Assembly (NCBI RefSeq): GCF_051014685.1
Contig: NW_027478463.1
Coordinates: 248,001-312,000 of the forward strand
Direction of reading: 5' to 3'
DNA length: 64,000 nt
Origin: Ptiloglossa arizonensis
Taxonomy: Eukaryota > Arthropoda > Insecta > Hymenoptera > Colletidae
The notes under the pieces were generated by a model. The model was not told where the DNA came from. It searched no databases and saw only the letters and a list, made by a program, of their open reading frames with translations. Both the position numbers and the translations under genes were made by a program. Below are positions 48,991-62,262 of the stretch, piece by piece (position 1 is the first letter of the stretch; each line of letters starts with the position of its first letter).

Positions 48991-51821
48991 CTCGCGAACG
49001 GATCACCAACTCGAGAAATTGCAGTTGCATCTGAAAGCATAATCTCGCCCGATTACAATGCTATGTGTATTTTTGCCCTAGGCCATAGCAGTTATTGGTT
49101 TCGAGTATCAGACTTGCGAAAATTTTGATGGTTTCTCAACCATTCCGTAACTTCAAACTCCCATATTTCGCGAATGGATTGACGAACTCGAGAAATTCCT
49201 GTTGCATCTGAAAGCAGAAACTCGCCCGATTACCATGGTATGTGTATTTTTGCCCTAGGACATAGTAGTTATTGCTTTCGTGTATCAGACTTACTAAAAT
49301 TTTGATGGTTTCTCAACCATTCCGTAACTTCAAACTCCCATATTTCGCGCACGGATTGACGAGCTCGAGAAATTCCTGTTGCATCTGAGAGCAGAACCTC
49401 GCCCGATTACAACGGTATGTGTATTTTTGCCCTAGGCCATTGTAGTTATTGGTTTCGAGTATCAGACTTGCGAAAATTTTGATTGTTTCTCAACCATTCC
49501 TTAACTTCAAACTCCCATATCTCTCGAACGGATAGACGAACTCGAAAAATTCCTGTTGCATCTGAAAGTAGAAACTCGCTCGATTACAAAGGTATGTGTA
49601 TTTTTCCCCTAGGCCTTTGTAGTTATTGGTTTCGAGTTTCAGACTTGCGAAAATTTTGATGGTTCCTCAACCATTCCTTAACTTCAAACTCCCATATCTC
49701 GCGAAAGGATTGACGAACTCGAGAAATTCCTGTTGCATCTGAAAGTAGAAGCTCGCCCGATTACAAAGGTATGTGTATTTTTCCCCTAGGCCTTTATAGT
49801 TACTGGTTTCGAGTATCAGACTTGCGAAAATTTTGATTGTTTCTCAACCATTCCTTAACTTCAAACTCCCATATCTCTCGAACGGATAGACGAACTCGAA
49901 AAATTCCTGTTGCATCTGAAAGTAGAAACTCTCTCGATTACAAAGATATGTGTATTTTTCCCCTAGGCCTTTGTAGTTACTGGTTTCGAGTATCAGACTT
50001 GCGAAAATTTTGATGGTTCCTCAACTATTCCGTAATTTCAAGCTGCCATATTTCGCGAACGGATTGCCGAATCCGAAATATTTCTGTTGCATCTGAAAGT
50101 AGAAACTCTCCCGATTACAACGCTATGTGTATTTTTCCCCTAGGCCATTGTAGTTATTTGTTTCGAGTATCAGACTTGCGAAAATTTTGATTGTTTCTCA
50201 ACCATTCCTTAACTTCAAACTCCCATATCTCTCGAACGGATAGACGAACTCGAAAAATTCCGGTTGCATCTGAAAGTAGAAACTCGCCCGATTACAAAGG
50301 TATGTGTATTTTTCCCCTAGGCCTTTGTAGTTATTGGTTTCGAGTATCAGACTTGCGAAAATTTTGATTGTTTCTCAACCATTCCGTAACTTCAAGCTGC
50401 CATATCTCTCGAACGGATGGACGAACTCGAAAAATTCCGGTTGCATCTGAAAGTAGAAACTCGCCCGACTACAAAGGTATGTGTATTTTTCCCCTAGGCC
50501 TTTGTAGTTATTGGTTTCGAGTTTCAGACTTGCGAAAATTTTGATGGTTCCTCAACCATTCCTTAACTTCAAACTCCCATATCTCGTGAAAGGATTGACG
50601 AACTCGAGAAATTCCTGTTGCATCTGAAAGTAGAAACTCGCCCGACTACAAAGGTATGTGTATTTTTCCCCTAGGCCTTTGTAGTTATTGGTTTCGAGTT
50701 TCAGACTTGCGAAAATTTTGATGGTTCCTCAACCATTCCTTAACTTCAAACTCCCATATCTCGCGAAAGGATTGACGAACTCGAGAAATTCCTGTTGCAT
50801 CTGATAGTAGAATCTCGCCCGATTACAAAGGTATGTGTACTTTTCCCCTAGGCCATTCCAGTTATTGGTTTCGAGTATCAGACTTGCGAAAATTTTGATG
50901 GTTCCTCAACCATTCCTTAATTTCAAACTCCCATATCTCGCGAACGGATTGACGAACTCGAGAAATTCCTGTTGCATCTGATGGTAGAAGATCGCCCGAT
51001 TACTATGGTGTGTGTACTTTTCCCCTAGGCCGTTCCAGTTTTTCGTTTCTAGCATCAGAATTGCGAAAATTTTGATGGTTTCTCAACCATACCTTAACTT
51101 CAAACTCTCATATCTCGCGAACGGATTGACGAACTCGAGAAATTCCTGTTGCGTCTGAAAGTAGAAACTCGCCCGATTACTATGGTGTGTGTACTTTTCC
51201 CCTAGGCCATTCCAGTTTTTCGTTTCTAGCATCAGAATTGCGAAAATTTTGATGGTTTCTCAACCATACCTTAACTTCAAACTCTCATATCTCGCGAACG
51301 GATTGACGAACTCGAGAAATTCCTGTTGCATCTGAAAGTAGAAACTCGCCCGAATACAACGGTATGTGTATCTTTGCCCTAGGCAATAGAAGTTATTGGT
51401 TTCGAGTATCAGACTTGCGAAAATTTTGATGGTTTCTCAAACATTCCTTAACTTCAAAATCCCATATCTCGCGAACGGATTGACGAACTCGAGAAATTCC
51501 TGTTGCATCTGAAAGTAGAAACTCGCCCGAATACAACGGTATGTGTATCTTTGCCCTAGGCAATAGAAGTTATTGGTTTCGAGTATCAGACTTGCGAAAA
51601 TTTTGATGGTTTCTCAAACATTCCTTAACTTCAAACTCCCATATCTCGCGAACGGATTGACGAACTCGAAAAATTCCTGTTGCATCTGATGGTAGACGAT
51701 CGCCCGATTACAACGGTATGTGTATTTTTGCCCTAGGCAATAGTAGTTATTGGTTTCGAGTATCAGACTTGCAAAAATTTTGATGATTTCTCAACCATTC
51801 CTTAACTTCAAACTCCCATAT
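48991..51821 (+). repeat. D-HOR unit 7 (16 monomers, 2831 bp)
   Basis: Like unit 6, with an extra CTCGCGAAAGG-type monomer (50583, here CTCGTGAAAGG), a second GAATACAACGG monomer (51468), and a new last monomer at 51645 with CTCGAAAAATTCC and GATGGTAGACGATCG. That last monomer is the element that precedes every D-prime monomer further right, so unit 7 is the transition to the next domain. Confidence 0.91.
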
Positions 51822-52351
51822 CTCGCGAACGGATTACCAACTCGAGAAATTGCAGTTGCATCTGAAAGCATAATCTCGCCCGATTACAATGCTATGTGTA
51901 TTTCTGCCCTAGGCCATAGCAGTTATTGGTTTCGAGTATCAGACTTGCGAAAATTTTGATGGTTTCTCAACCATTCCGTAACTTCAAACTCCCATATTTC
52001 GCGAACGGATTGACGAACTCGAGAAATTCCTGTTGCATCTGAAAGCAGAAACTCGACCGATTACAACGCCATGTGTATTTTTGCCCTAGGCAATTGTAGT
52101 TATTGGTTTCGAGTATCAGATTTGCGAAAATTTTGACGGTTTCTCAACCATTCCTTAACTTCAAACTCCCATATCTCGCGAACGGATTGACGAACTCGAG
52201 AAATTCCTGTTGCATCTGAAAGTAGAAACTCGCCCGATTACAATGGGGTGTGTACTTTTCCCCTAGGCCATTCCAGTTATTGGTTTCGAGTATCAGACAA
52301 GCGAAAATTTTGATGGTTCCTCAACCATTCCTTAACTTCAAACTCCCATAT

Positions 52352-52528
52352 CTCGCGAACGGATTGACGAACTCGAGAAATTCCTCTTGCATCTGAAAGT
52401 AGAAACTCGCCCGATTACAACGGTATATGCATTTTTCCCATCGGCAATAGTACTTATTGGTTTCGAGTATCAGACTTGCGAAAATTTTGATGGTTTCTCA
52501 ACCATTCCTTAACTTCAAACTCCCATAT
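52352..52528 (+). repeat. Type E monomer in the D-prime unit
   Basis: TTCCTCTTGCATC, then TATATGCATTTTTCCC and ATCGGCAATAGTACTT; CCTAGG is absent. In the equivalent monomers at 59077 and 62793 the phrase reads TATATGTATTTTT, a substitution shared by D-prime units 2 and 3 only. Confidence 0.88.
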
Positions 52529-53413
52529 CTCGCGAACGGATTGACGAACTCGAGAAATTCCTTTTGCATCTGAAGGTAGAAACTCGCCCGATTACAAAGG
52601 TATGTGTATTTTTGCCCTAGGCAATTGTAGTCATTGGTTTCGAGTATCAGACTTGCGAAAATTTTGACGGTTTCTCAACCATTCCTTAACTTCAAACTCC
52701 CATATCTCGCGAACGGATTGACGAACTCGAGAAATTCCTGTTGCATCTGAAAGTAGAAACTCGCCCGAATACAACGGTATTTGTATTTTTGCCCTAGGCA
52801 ATAGAAGTGATTGTTTTCGAGTATCAGACTTGCGAAAATTTTGATGGTTTCTCAACCATTCCTTAACTTCAAACTCCCATATCTCGCGAACGGATTGACG
52901 AACTCGAGAAATTCCTGTTGCATCTGAAAGCAGAAACTCGCCCGATTACCACGGTGTGTGTATTTTTCCCCTAGGTCACTGTAGTTATTGGTTTCGAGTA
53001 TCAGACTTGCGAAAATTTAGATGGATTCTCAACCATTCCTTAACTTCAAACTCCCGTATCTCGCGAACGGATTGACGAACTCGAGAAATTCCTGTTGCAT
53101 CTGAAAGTAGAAACTCGCCCGAATACAACGGTATGTGTATTTTTGCCCTAGGACATAGTAGTTATTGGTTTCGAGTATCAGACTTACTAAAATTTTGACG
53201 GTTTCTCAACCATTCCTTAACTTCAAACTCCCATATCTCGCGAACGGTTTGACGAACTCGAGAAATTCCTGTTGCATCTGAAAGTAGAAACTCGCCCGAT
53301 TACAATGGGGTGTGTACTTTTCCCCTAGGCCATTCCAGTTATTGGTTTCGAGTATCAGACAAGCGAAAATTTTGATGGTTCCTCAACCATTCCTTATCTT
53401 CAAACTCCCATAT

Positions 53414-54475
53414 CTCGCGAACGGATTGACGAACTCGAGAAATTCCTCTTGCATCTGAAAGTAGAAACTCGCCCGATTACAACGGTATATGCATTTTTCC
53501 CATCGGCAATAGTACTTATTGGTTTCGAGTATCAGACTTGCGAAAATTTTGATGGTTTCTCAACCATTCCTTAACTTCAAACTCCCATATCTCTCGAACG
53601 GATAGACGAACTCGAAAAATTCCGGTTGCATCTGAAAGTAGAAACTCGCCCGATTACAAAGGTATGTGTATTTTTCCCCTAGGCCTTTGTAGTTATTGGT
53701 TTCGAGTATCAGACTTGCGAAAATTTTGATTGTTTCTCAACCATTCCGTAACTTCAAGCTGCCATATCTCTCGAACGGATGGACGAACTCGAAAAATTCC
53801 GGTTGCATCTGAAAGTAGAAACTCGCCCGACTACAAAGGTATGTGTATTTTTCCCCTAGGCCTTTGTAGTTATTGGTTTCGAGTTTCAGACTTGCGAAAA
53901 TTTTGATGGTTCCTCAACCATTCCTTAACTTCAAACTCCCATATCTCGCGAAAGGATTGACGAACTCGAGAAATTCCTGTTGCATCTGAAAGTAGAAACT
54001 CGCCCGATTACAACGGTATATGCATTTTTCCCATCGGCAATAGTACTTATTGGTTTCGAGTATCAGACTTGCGAAAATTTTGATGGTTTCTCAACCATTC
54101 CTTAACTTCAAACTCCCATATCTCTCGAACGGATAGACGAACTCGAAAAATTCCGGTTGCATCTGAAAGTAGAAACTCGCCCGATTACAAAGGTATGTGT
54201 ATTTTTCCCCTAGGCCTTTGTAGTTATTGGTTTCGAGTATCAGACTTGCGAAAATTTTGATTGTTTCTCAACCATTCCGTAACTTCAAGCTGCCATATCT
54301 CTCGAACGGATGGACGAACTCGAAAAATTCCGGTTGCATCTGAAAGTAGAAACTCGCCCGACTACAAAGGTATGTGTATTTTTCCCCTAGGCCTTTGTAG
54401 TTATTGGTTTCGAGTTTCAGACTTGCGAAAATTTTGATGGTTCCTCAACCATTCCTTAACTTCAAACTCCCATAT
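53414..54475 (+). repeat. Tandem 3-monomer duplication (2 x 531 bp)
   Basis: 53414-53944 (E, B, GGATGGACG B) is followed by 53945-54475 with the same series. The first monomer of the second copy is a fusion: its left end is CTCGCGAAAGG with CCTGTTGC, its right part the E-type TATATGCATTTTTCCC. The crossover therefore lay inside a monomer, between the CTCGCGAAAGG monomer that would normally follow and the E monomer, while keeping the 177-bp register. Confidence 0.88.
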
Positions 54476-55360
54476 CTCGCGAAAGGATTGACGAACTCGA
54501 GAAATTCCTGTTGCATCTGAAAGTAGAAACTCGCCCGACTACAAAGGTATGTGTATTTTTCCCCTAGGCCTTTGTAGTTATTGGTTTCGAGTTTCAGACT
54601 TGCGAAAATTTTGATGGTTCCTCAACCATTCCTTAACTTCAAACTCCCATATCTCGCGAAAGGATTGACGAACTCGAGAAATTCCTGTTGCATCTGATAG
54701 TAGAATCTCGCCCGATTACAAAGGTATGTGTACTTTTCCCCTAGGCCATTCCAGTTATTGGTTTCGAGTATCAGACTTGCGAAAATTTTGATGGTTCCTC
54801 AACCATTCCTTAATTTCAAACTCCCATATCTCGCGAACGGATTGACGAACTCGAGAAATTCCTGTTGCATCTGATGGTAGAAGATCGCCCGATTACTATG
54901 GTGTGTGTACTTTTCCCCTAGGCCGTTCCAGTTTTTCGTTTCTAGCATCAGAATTGCGAAAATTTTGATGGTTTCTCAACCATACCTTAACTTCAAACTC
55001 TCATATCTCGCGAACGGATTGACGAACTCGAGAAATTCCTGTTGCGTCTGAAAGTAGAAACTCGCCCGATTACTATGGTGTGTGTACTTTTCCCCTAGGC
55101 CATTCCAGTTTTTCGTTTCTAGCATCAGAATTGCGAAAATTTTGATGGTTTCTCAACCATACCTTAACTTCAAACTCTCATATCTCGCGAACGGATTGAC
55201 GAACTCGAGAAATTCCTGTTGCATCTGAAAGTAGAAACTCGCCCGAATACAACGGTATGTGTATCTTTGCCCTAGGCAATAGAAGTTATTGGTTTCGAGT
55301 ATCAGACTTGCGAAAATTTTGATGGTTTCTCAAACATTCCTTAACTTCAAAATCCCATAT

Positions 55361-56776
55361 CTCGCGAACGGATTGACGAACTCGAGAAATTCCTGTTGCA
55401 TCTGAAAGTAGAAACTCGCCCGAATACAACGGTATGTGTATCTTTGCCCTAGGCAATAGAAGTTATTGGTTTCGAGTATCAGACTTGCGAAAATTTTGAT
55501 GGTTTCTCAAACATTCCTTAACTTCAAACTCCCATATCTCGCGAACGGATTGACGAACTCGAAAAATTCCTGTTGCATCTGATGGTAGACGATCGCCCGA
55601 TTACAACGGTATGTGTATTTTTGCCCTAGGCAATAGTAGTTATTGGTTTCGAGTATCAGACTTGCAAAAATTTTGATGGTTCCTCAACCATTCCTTAACT
55701 TCAAACTCCCATATCTCGCGAACGGATTGACGAACTCGAGAAATTCCTGTTGCATCTGATGGTAGAAGATCGCCCGATTACTATGGTGTGTGTACTTTTC
55801 CCCTAGGCCATTCCAGTTATTGGTTTCGAGTATCAGACAAGCGAAAATTTTGATGGTTCCTCAACCATTCCTTAACTTCAAACTCCCATATCTCGCGAAC
55901 GGATTGACGAACTCGAGAAATTCCTGTTGCATCTGATGGTAGAAGATCGCCCGATTACTATGGTGTGTGTACTTTTCCCCTAGGCCATTCCAGTTATTGG
56001 TTTCGAGTATCAGACAAGCGAAAATTTTGATGGTTCCTCAACCATTCCTTATCTTCAAACTCCCATATCTCGCGAACGGATTGACGAACTCGAGAAATTC
56101 CTGTTGCATCTGAAAGTAGAAACTCGCCCGAATACAACGGTATGTGTATCTTTGCCCTAGGCAATAGAAGTTATTGGTTTCGAGTATCAGACTTGCGAAA
56201 ATTTTGATGGTTTCTCAAACATTCCTTAACTTCAAACTCCCATATCTCGCGAACGGATTGACGAACTCGAAAAATTCCTGTTGCATCTGATGGTAGACGA
56301 TCGCCCGATTACAACGGTATGTGTATTTTTGCCCTAGGCAATAGTAGTTATTGGTTTCGAGTATCAGACTTGCAAAAATTTTGATGGTTCCTCAACCATT
56401 CCTTAACTTCAAACTCCCATATCTCGCGAACGGATTGACGAACTCGAGAAATTCCTGTTGCATCTGATGGTAGAAGATCGCCCGATTACTATGGTGTGTG
56501 TACTTTTCCCCTAGGCCATTCCAGTTATTGGTTTCGAGTATCAGACAAGCGAAAATTTTGATGGTTCCTCAACCATTCCTTAACTTCAAACTCCCATATC
56601 TCGCGAACGGATTGACGAACTCGAGAAATTCCTGTTGCATCTGATGGTAGAAGATCGCCCGATTACTATGGTGTGTGTACTTTTCCCCTAGGCCATTCCA
56701 GTTATTGGTTTCGAGTATCAGACAAGCGAAAATTTTGATGGTTCCTCAACCATTCCTTATCTTCAAACTCCCATAT
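55361..56776 (+). repeat. Tandem 4-monomer duplication (2 x 708 bp)
   Basis: The series GAATACAACGG, GATGGTAGACGATCG, GATGGTAGAAGATCG, GATGGTAGAAGATCG (starts 55361, 55538, 55715, 55892) is repeated at 56069, 56246, 56423 and 56600. Both copies share GACAAGCG and, at the end, CCTTATCTTC. The next monomer, at 56777, is type E. One copy of the series (59785-60492) is kept in D-prime unit 2. Confidence 0.88.
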
Positions 56777-58546
56777 CTCGCGAACGGATTGACGAACTCG
56801 AGAAATTCCTCTTGCATCTGAAAGTAGAAACTCGCCCGATTACAACGGTATATGCATTTTTCCCATCGGCAATAGTACTTATTGGTTTCGAGTATCAGAC
56901 TTGCGAAAATTTTGATGGTTTCTCAACCATTCCTTAACTTCAAACTCCCATATCTCTCGAACGGATAGACGAACTCGAAAAATTCCGGTTGCATCTGAAA
57001 GTAGAAACTCGCCCGATTACAAAGGTATGTGTATTTTTCCCCTAGGCCTTTGTAGTTATTGGTTTCGAGTATCAGACTTGCGAAAATTTTGATTGTTTCT
57101 CAACCATTCCGTAACTTCAAGCTGCCATATCTCTCGAACGGATGGACGAACTCGAAAAATTCCGGTTGCATCTGAAAGTAGAAACTCGCCCGACTACAAA
57201 GGTATGTGTATTTTTCCCCTAGGCCTTTGTAGTTATTGGTTTCGAGTTTCAGACTTGCGAAAATTTTGATGGTTCCTCAACCATTCCTTAACTTCAAACT
57301 CCCATATCTCGCGAAAGGATTGACGAACTCGAGAAATTCCTGTTGCATCTGAAAGTAGAAACTCGCCCGACTACAAAGGTATGTGTATTTTTCCCCTAGG
57401 CCTTTGTAGTTATTGGTTTCGAGTTTCAGACTTGCGAAAATTTTGATGGTTCCTCAACCATTCCTTAACTTCAAACTCCCATATCTCGCGAAAGGATTGA
57501 CGAACTCGAGAAATTCCTGTTGCATCTGATAGTAGAATCTCGCCCGATTACAAAGGTATGTGTACTTTTCCCCTAGGCCATTCCAGTTATTGGTTTCGAG
57601 TATCAGACTTGCGAAAATTTTGATGGTTCCTCAACCATTCCTTAATTTCAAACTCCCATATCTCGCGAACGGATTGACGAACTCGAGAAATTCCTGTTGC
57701 ATCTGATGGTAGAAGATCGCCCGATTACTATGGTGTGTGTACTTTTCCCCTAGGCCGTTCCAGTTTTTCGTTTCTAGCATCAGAATTGCGAAAATTTTGA
57801 TGGTTTCTCAATCATACCTTAACTTCAAACTCTCATATCTCGCGAACGGATTGACGAACTCGAGAAATTCCTGTTGCGTCTGAAAGTAGAAACTCGCCCG
57901 ATTACTATGGTGTGTGTACTTTTCCCCTAGGCCATTCCAGTTTTTCGTTTCTAGCATCAGAATTGCGAAAATTTTGATGGTTTCTCAACCATACCTTAAC
58001 TTCAAACTCTCATATCTCGCGAACGGATTGACGAACTCGAGAAATTCCTGTTGCATCTGAAAGTAGAAACTCGCCCGAATACAACGGTATGTGTATCTTT
58101 GCCCTAGGCAATAGAAGTTATTGGTTTCGAGTATCAGACTTGCGAAAATTTTGATGGTTTCTCAAACATTCCTTAACTTCAAAATCCCATATCTCGCGAA
58201 CGGATTGACGAACTCGAGAAATTCCTGTTGCATCTGAAAGTAGAAACTCGCCCGAATACAACGGTATGTGTATCTTTGCCCTAGGCAATAGAAGTTATTG
58301 GTTTCGAGTATCAGACTTGCGAAAATTTTGATGGTTTCTCAAACATTCCTTAACTTCAAACTCCCATATCTCGCGAACGGATTGACGAACTCGAAAAATT
58401 CCTGTTGCATCTGATGGTAGACGATCGCCCGATTACAACGGTATGTGTATTTTTGCCCTAGGCAATAGTAGTTATTGGTTTCGAGTATCAGACTTGCAAA
58501 AATTTTGATGATTTCTCAACCATTCCTTAACTTCAAACTCCCATAT

Positions 58547-61500
58547 CTCGCGAACGGATTACCAACTCGAGAAATTGCAGTTGCATCTGAAAGCATAATC
58601 TCGCCCGATTACAATGCTATGTGTATTTCTGCCCTAGGCCATAGAGGTTATTGGTTTCGAGTATCAGACTTGCGAAAATTTTGATGGTTTCTCAACCATT
58701 CCGTAACTTCAAACTCCCATATTTCGCGAACGGATTGACGAACTCGAGAAATTCCTGTTGCATCTGAAAGCAGAAACTCGACCGATTACAACGCCATGTG
58801 TATTTTTGCCCTAGGCAATTGTAGTTATTGGTTTCGAGTATCAGATTTGCGATAATTTTGACGGTTTCTCAACCATTCCTTAACTTCAAACTCCCATATC
58901 TCGCGAACGGATTGACGAACTCGAGAAATTCCTGTTGCATCTGAAAGTAGAAACTCGCCCGATTACAATGGGGTGTGTACTTTTCCCCTAGGCCATTCCA
59001 GTTATTGGTTTCGAGTATCAGACAAGCGAAAATTTTGATGGTTCCTCAACCATTCCTTAACTTCAAACTCCCATATCTCGCGAACGGATTGACGAACTCG
59101 AGAAATTCCTCTTGCATCTGAAAGTAGAAACTCGCCCGATTACAACGGTATATGTATTTTTCCCATCGGCAATAGTACTTATTGGTTTCGAGTATCAGAC
59201 TTGCGAAAATTTTGATGGTTTCTCAACCATTCCTTAACTTCAAACTCCCATATCTCGCGAACGGATTGACGAACTCGAGAAATTCCTTTTGCATCTGAAG
59301 GTAGAAACTCGCCCGATTACAAAGGTATGTGTATTTTTGCCCTAGGCAATTGTAGTCATTGGTTTCGAGTATCAGACTTGCGAAAATTTTGACGGTTTCT
59401 CAACCATTCCTTAACTTCAAACTCCCATATCTCGCGAACGGATTGACGAACTCGAGAAATTCCTGTTGCATCTGAAAGTAGAAACTCGCCCGAATACAAC
59501 GGTATTTGTATTTTTGCCCTAGGCAATAGAAGTGATTGTTTTCGAGTATCAGACTTGCGAAAATTTTGATGGTTTCTCAACCATTCCTTAACTTCAAACT
59601 CCCATATCTCGCGAACGGATTGACGAACTCGAGAAATTCCTGTTGCATCTGATGGTAGAAGATCGCCCGATTACTATGGTGTGTGTACTTTTCCCCTAGG
59701 CCATTCCAGTTATTGGTTTCGAGTATCAGACAAGCGAAAATTTTGATGGTTCCTCAACCATTCCTTATCTTCAAACTCCCATATCTCGCGAACGGATTGA
59801 CGAACTCGAGAAATTCCTGTTGCATCTGAAAGTAGAAACTCGCCCGAATACAACGGTATGTGTATCTTTGCCCTAGGCAATAGAAGTTATTGGTTTCGAG
59901 TATCAGACTTGCGAAAATTTTGATGGTTTCTCAAACATTCCTTAACTTCAAACTCCCATATCTCGCGAACGGATTGACGAACTCGAAAAATTCCTGTTGC
60001 ATCTGATGGTAGACGATCGCCCGATTACAACGGTATGTGTATTTTTGCCCTAGGCAATAGTAGTTATTGGTTTCGAGTATCAGACTTGCAAAAATTTTGA
60101 TGGTTCCTCAACCATTCCTTAACTTCAAACTCCCATATCTCGCGAACGGATTGACGAACTCGAGAAATTCCTGTTGCATCTGATGGTAGAAGATCGCCCG
60201 ATTACTATGGTGTGTGTACTTTTCCCCTAGGCCATTCCAGTTATTGGTTTCGAGTATCAGACAAGCGAAAATTTTGATGGTTCCTCAACCATTCCTTAAC
60301 TTCAAACTCCCATATCTCGCGAACGGATTGACGAACTCGAGAAATTCCTGTTGCATCTGATGGTAGAAGATCGCCCGATTACTATGGTGTGTGTACTTTT
60401 CCCCTAGGCCATTCCAGTTATTGGTTTCGAGTATCAGACAAGCGAAAATTTTGATGGTTCCTCAACCATTCCTTATCTTCAAACTCCCATATCTCGCGAA
60501 CGGATTGACGAACTCGAGAAATTCCTCTTGCATCTGAAAGTAGAAACTCGCCCGATTACAACGGTATATGCATTTTTCCCATCGGCAATAGTACTTATTG
60601 GTTTCGAGTATCAGACTTGCGAAAATTTTGATGGTTTCTCAACCATTCCTTAACTTCAAACTCCCATATCTCTCGAACGGATAGACGAACTCGAAAAATT
60701 CCGGTTGCATCTGAAAGTAGAAACTCGCCCGATTACAAAGGTATGTGTATTTTTCCCCTAGGCCTTTGTAGTTATTGGTTTCGAGTATCAGACTTGCGAA
60801 AATTTTGATTGTTTCTCAACCATTCCGTAACTTCAAGCTGCCATATCTCTCGAACGGATGGACGAACTCGAAAAATTCCGGTTGCATCTGAAAGTAGAAA
60901 CTCGCCCGACTACAAAGGTATGTGTATTTTTCCCCTAGGCCTTTGTAGTTATTGGTTTCGAGTTTCAGACTTGCGAAAATTTTGATGGTTCCTCAACCAT
61001 TCCTTAACTTCAAACTCCCATATCTCGCGAAAGGATTGACGAACTCGAGAAATTCCTGTTGCATCTGAAAGTAGAAACTCGCCCGACTACAAAGGTATGT
61101 GTATTTTTCCCCTAGGCCTTTGTAGTTATTGGTTTCGAGTTTCAGACTTGCGAAAATTTTGATGGTTCCTCAACCATTCCTTAACTTCAAACTCCCATAT
61201 CTCGCGAAAGGATTGACGAACTCGAGAAATTCCTGTTGCATCTGATAGTAGAATCTCGCCCGATTACAAAGGTATGTGTACTTTTCCCCTAGGCCATTCC
61301 AGTTATTGGTTTCGAGTATCAGACTTGCGAAAATTTTGATGGTTCCTCAACCATTCCTTAATTTCAAACTCCCATATCTCGCGAACGGATTGACGAACTC
61401 GAGAAATTCCTGTTGCATCTGATGGTAGAAGATCGCCCGATTACTATGGTGTGTGTACTTTTCCCCTAGGCCGTTCCAGTTTTTCGTTTCTAGCATCAGA

Positions 61501-62262
61501 ATTGCGAAAATTTTGATGGTTTCTCAATCATACCTTAACTTCAAACTCTCATATCTCGCGAACGGATTGACGAACTCGAGAAATTCCTGTTGCGTCTGAA
61601 AGTAGAAACTCGCCCGATTACTATGGTGTGTGTACTTTTCCCCTAGGCCATTCCAGTTTTTCGTTTCTAGCATCAGAATTGCGAAAATTTTGATGGTTTC
61701 TCAACCATACCTTAACTTCAAACTCTCATATCTCGCGAACGGATTGACGAACTCGAGAAATTCCTGTTGCATCTGAAAGTAGAAACTCGCCCGAATACAA
61801 CGGTATGTGTATCTTTGCCCTAGGCAATAGAAGTTATTGGTTTCGAGTATCAGACTTGCGAAAATTTTGATGGTTTCTCAAACATTCCTTAACTTCAAAA
61901 TCCCATATCTCGCGAACGGATTGACGAACTCGAGAAATTCCTGTTGCATCTGAAAGTAGAAACTCGCCCGAATACAACGGTATGTGTATCTTTGCCCTAG
62001 GCAATAGAAGTTATTGGTTTCGAGTATCAGACTTGCGAAAATTTTGATGGTTTCTCAAACATTCCTTAACTTCAAACTCCCATATCTCGCGAACGGATTG
62101 ACGAACTCGAAAAATTCCTGTTGCATCTGATGGTAGACGATCGCCCGATTACAACGGTATGTGTATTTTTGCCCTAGGCAATAGTAGTTATTGGTTTCGA
62201 GTATCAGACTTGCAAAAATTTTGATGATTTCTCAACCATTCCTTAACTTCAAACTCCCATAT
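58547..62262 (+). repeat. D-prime unit 2 (21 monomers, 3716 bp)
   Basis: 21 monomers, 20 x 177 + 176. The first six match the start of unit 1; at 59608 it passes directly to a GATGGTAGAAGATCG monomer and then follows 56069-58546 of unit 1 with a constant offset of 3716 bp. The private change CTCAATCATACC is present in both (57811 and 61527) but absent from the earlier equivalent near 54980, so the distal part of this unit and that of unit 1 are sister copies. Confidence 0.92.

Larger units (their letters stand above)
51822..58546 (+). repeat. D-prime unit 1 (38 monomers, 6725 bp)
   Basis: It begins with a 176-bp monomer reading GGATTACCAAC, a sister of type D. After a first third rich in marked A monomers (CTCGACCG, AATGGGG, E, CCTTTTGC, GGTATTTG, ACCACGG) come nested duplications at 53414-54475 and 55361-56776. 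It then runs through B, GGATGGACG B, CTCGCGAAAGG, CTGATAGTAG, GATGGTAGAAGATCG, F, GAATACAACGG and GATGGTAGACGATCG monomers. The terminal series occurs twice inside the unit, with CTGATAGTAG at 54695 and 57527, exactly 16 monomers apart. Confidence 0.9.

Noticed and set aside
52631..52855. 74-codon minus-strand open frames, also at 59356 and 63072
   Set aside because: Copies of the same two monomers in three HOR units; identical protein follows from repeat identity.
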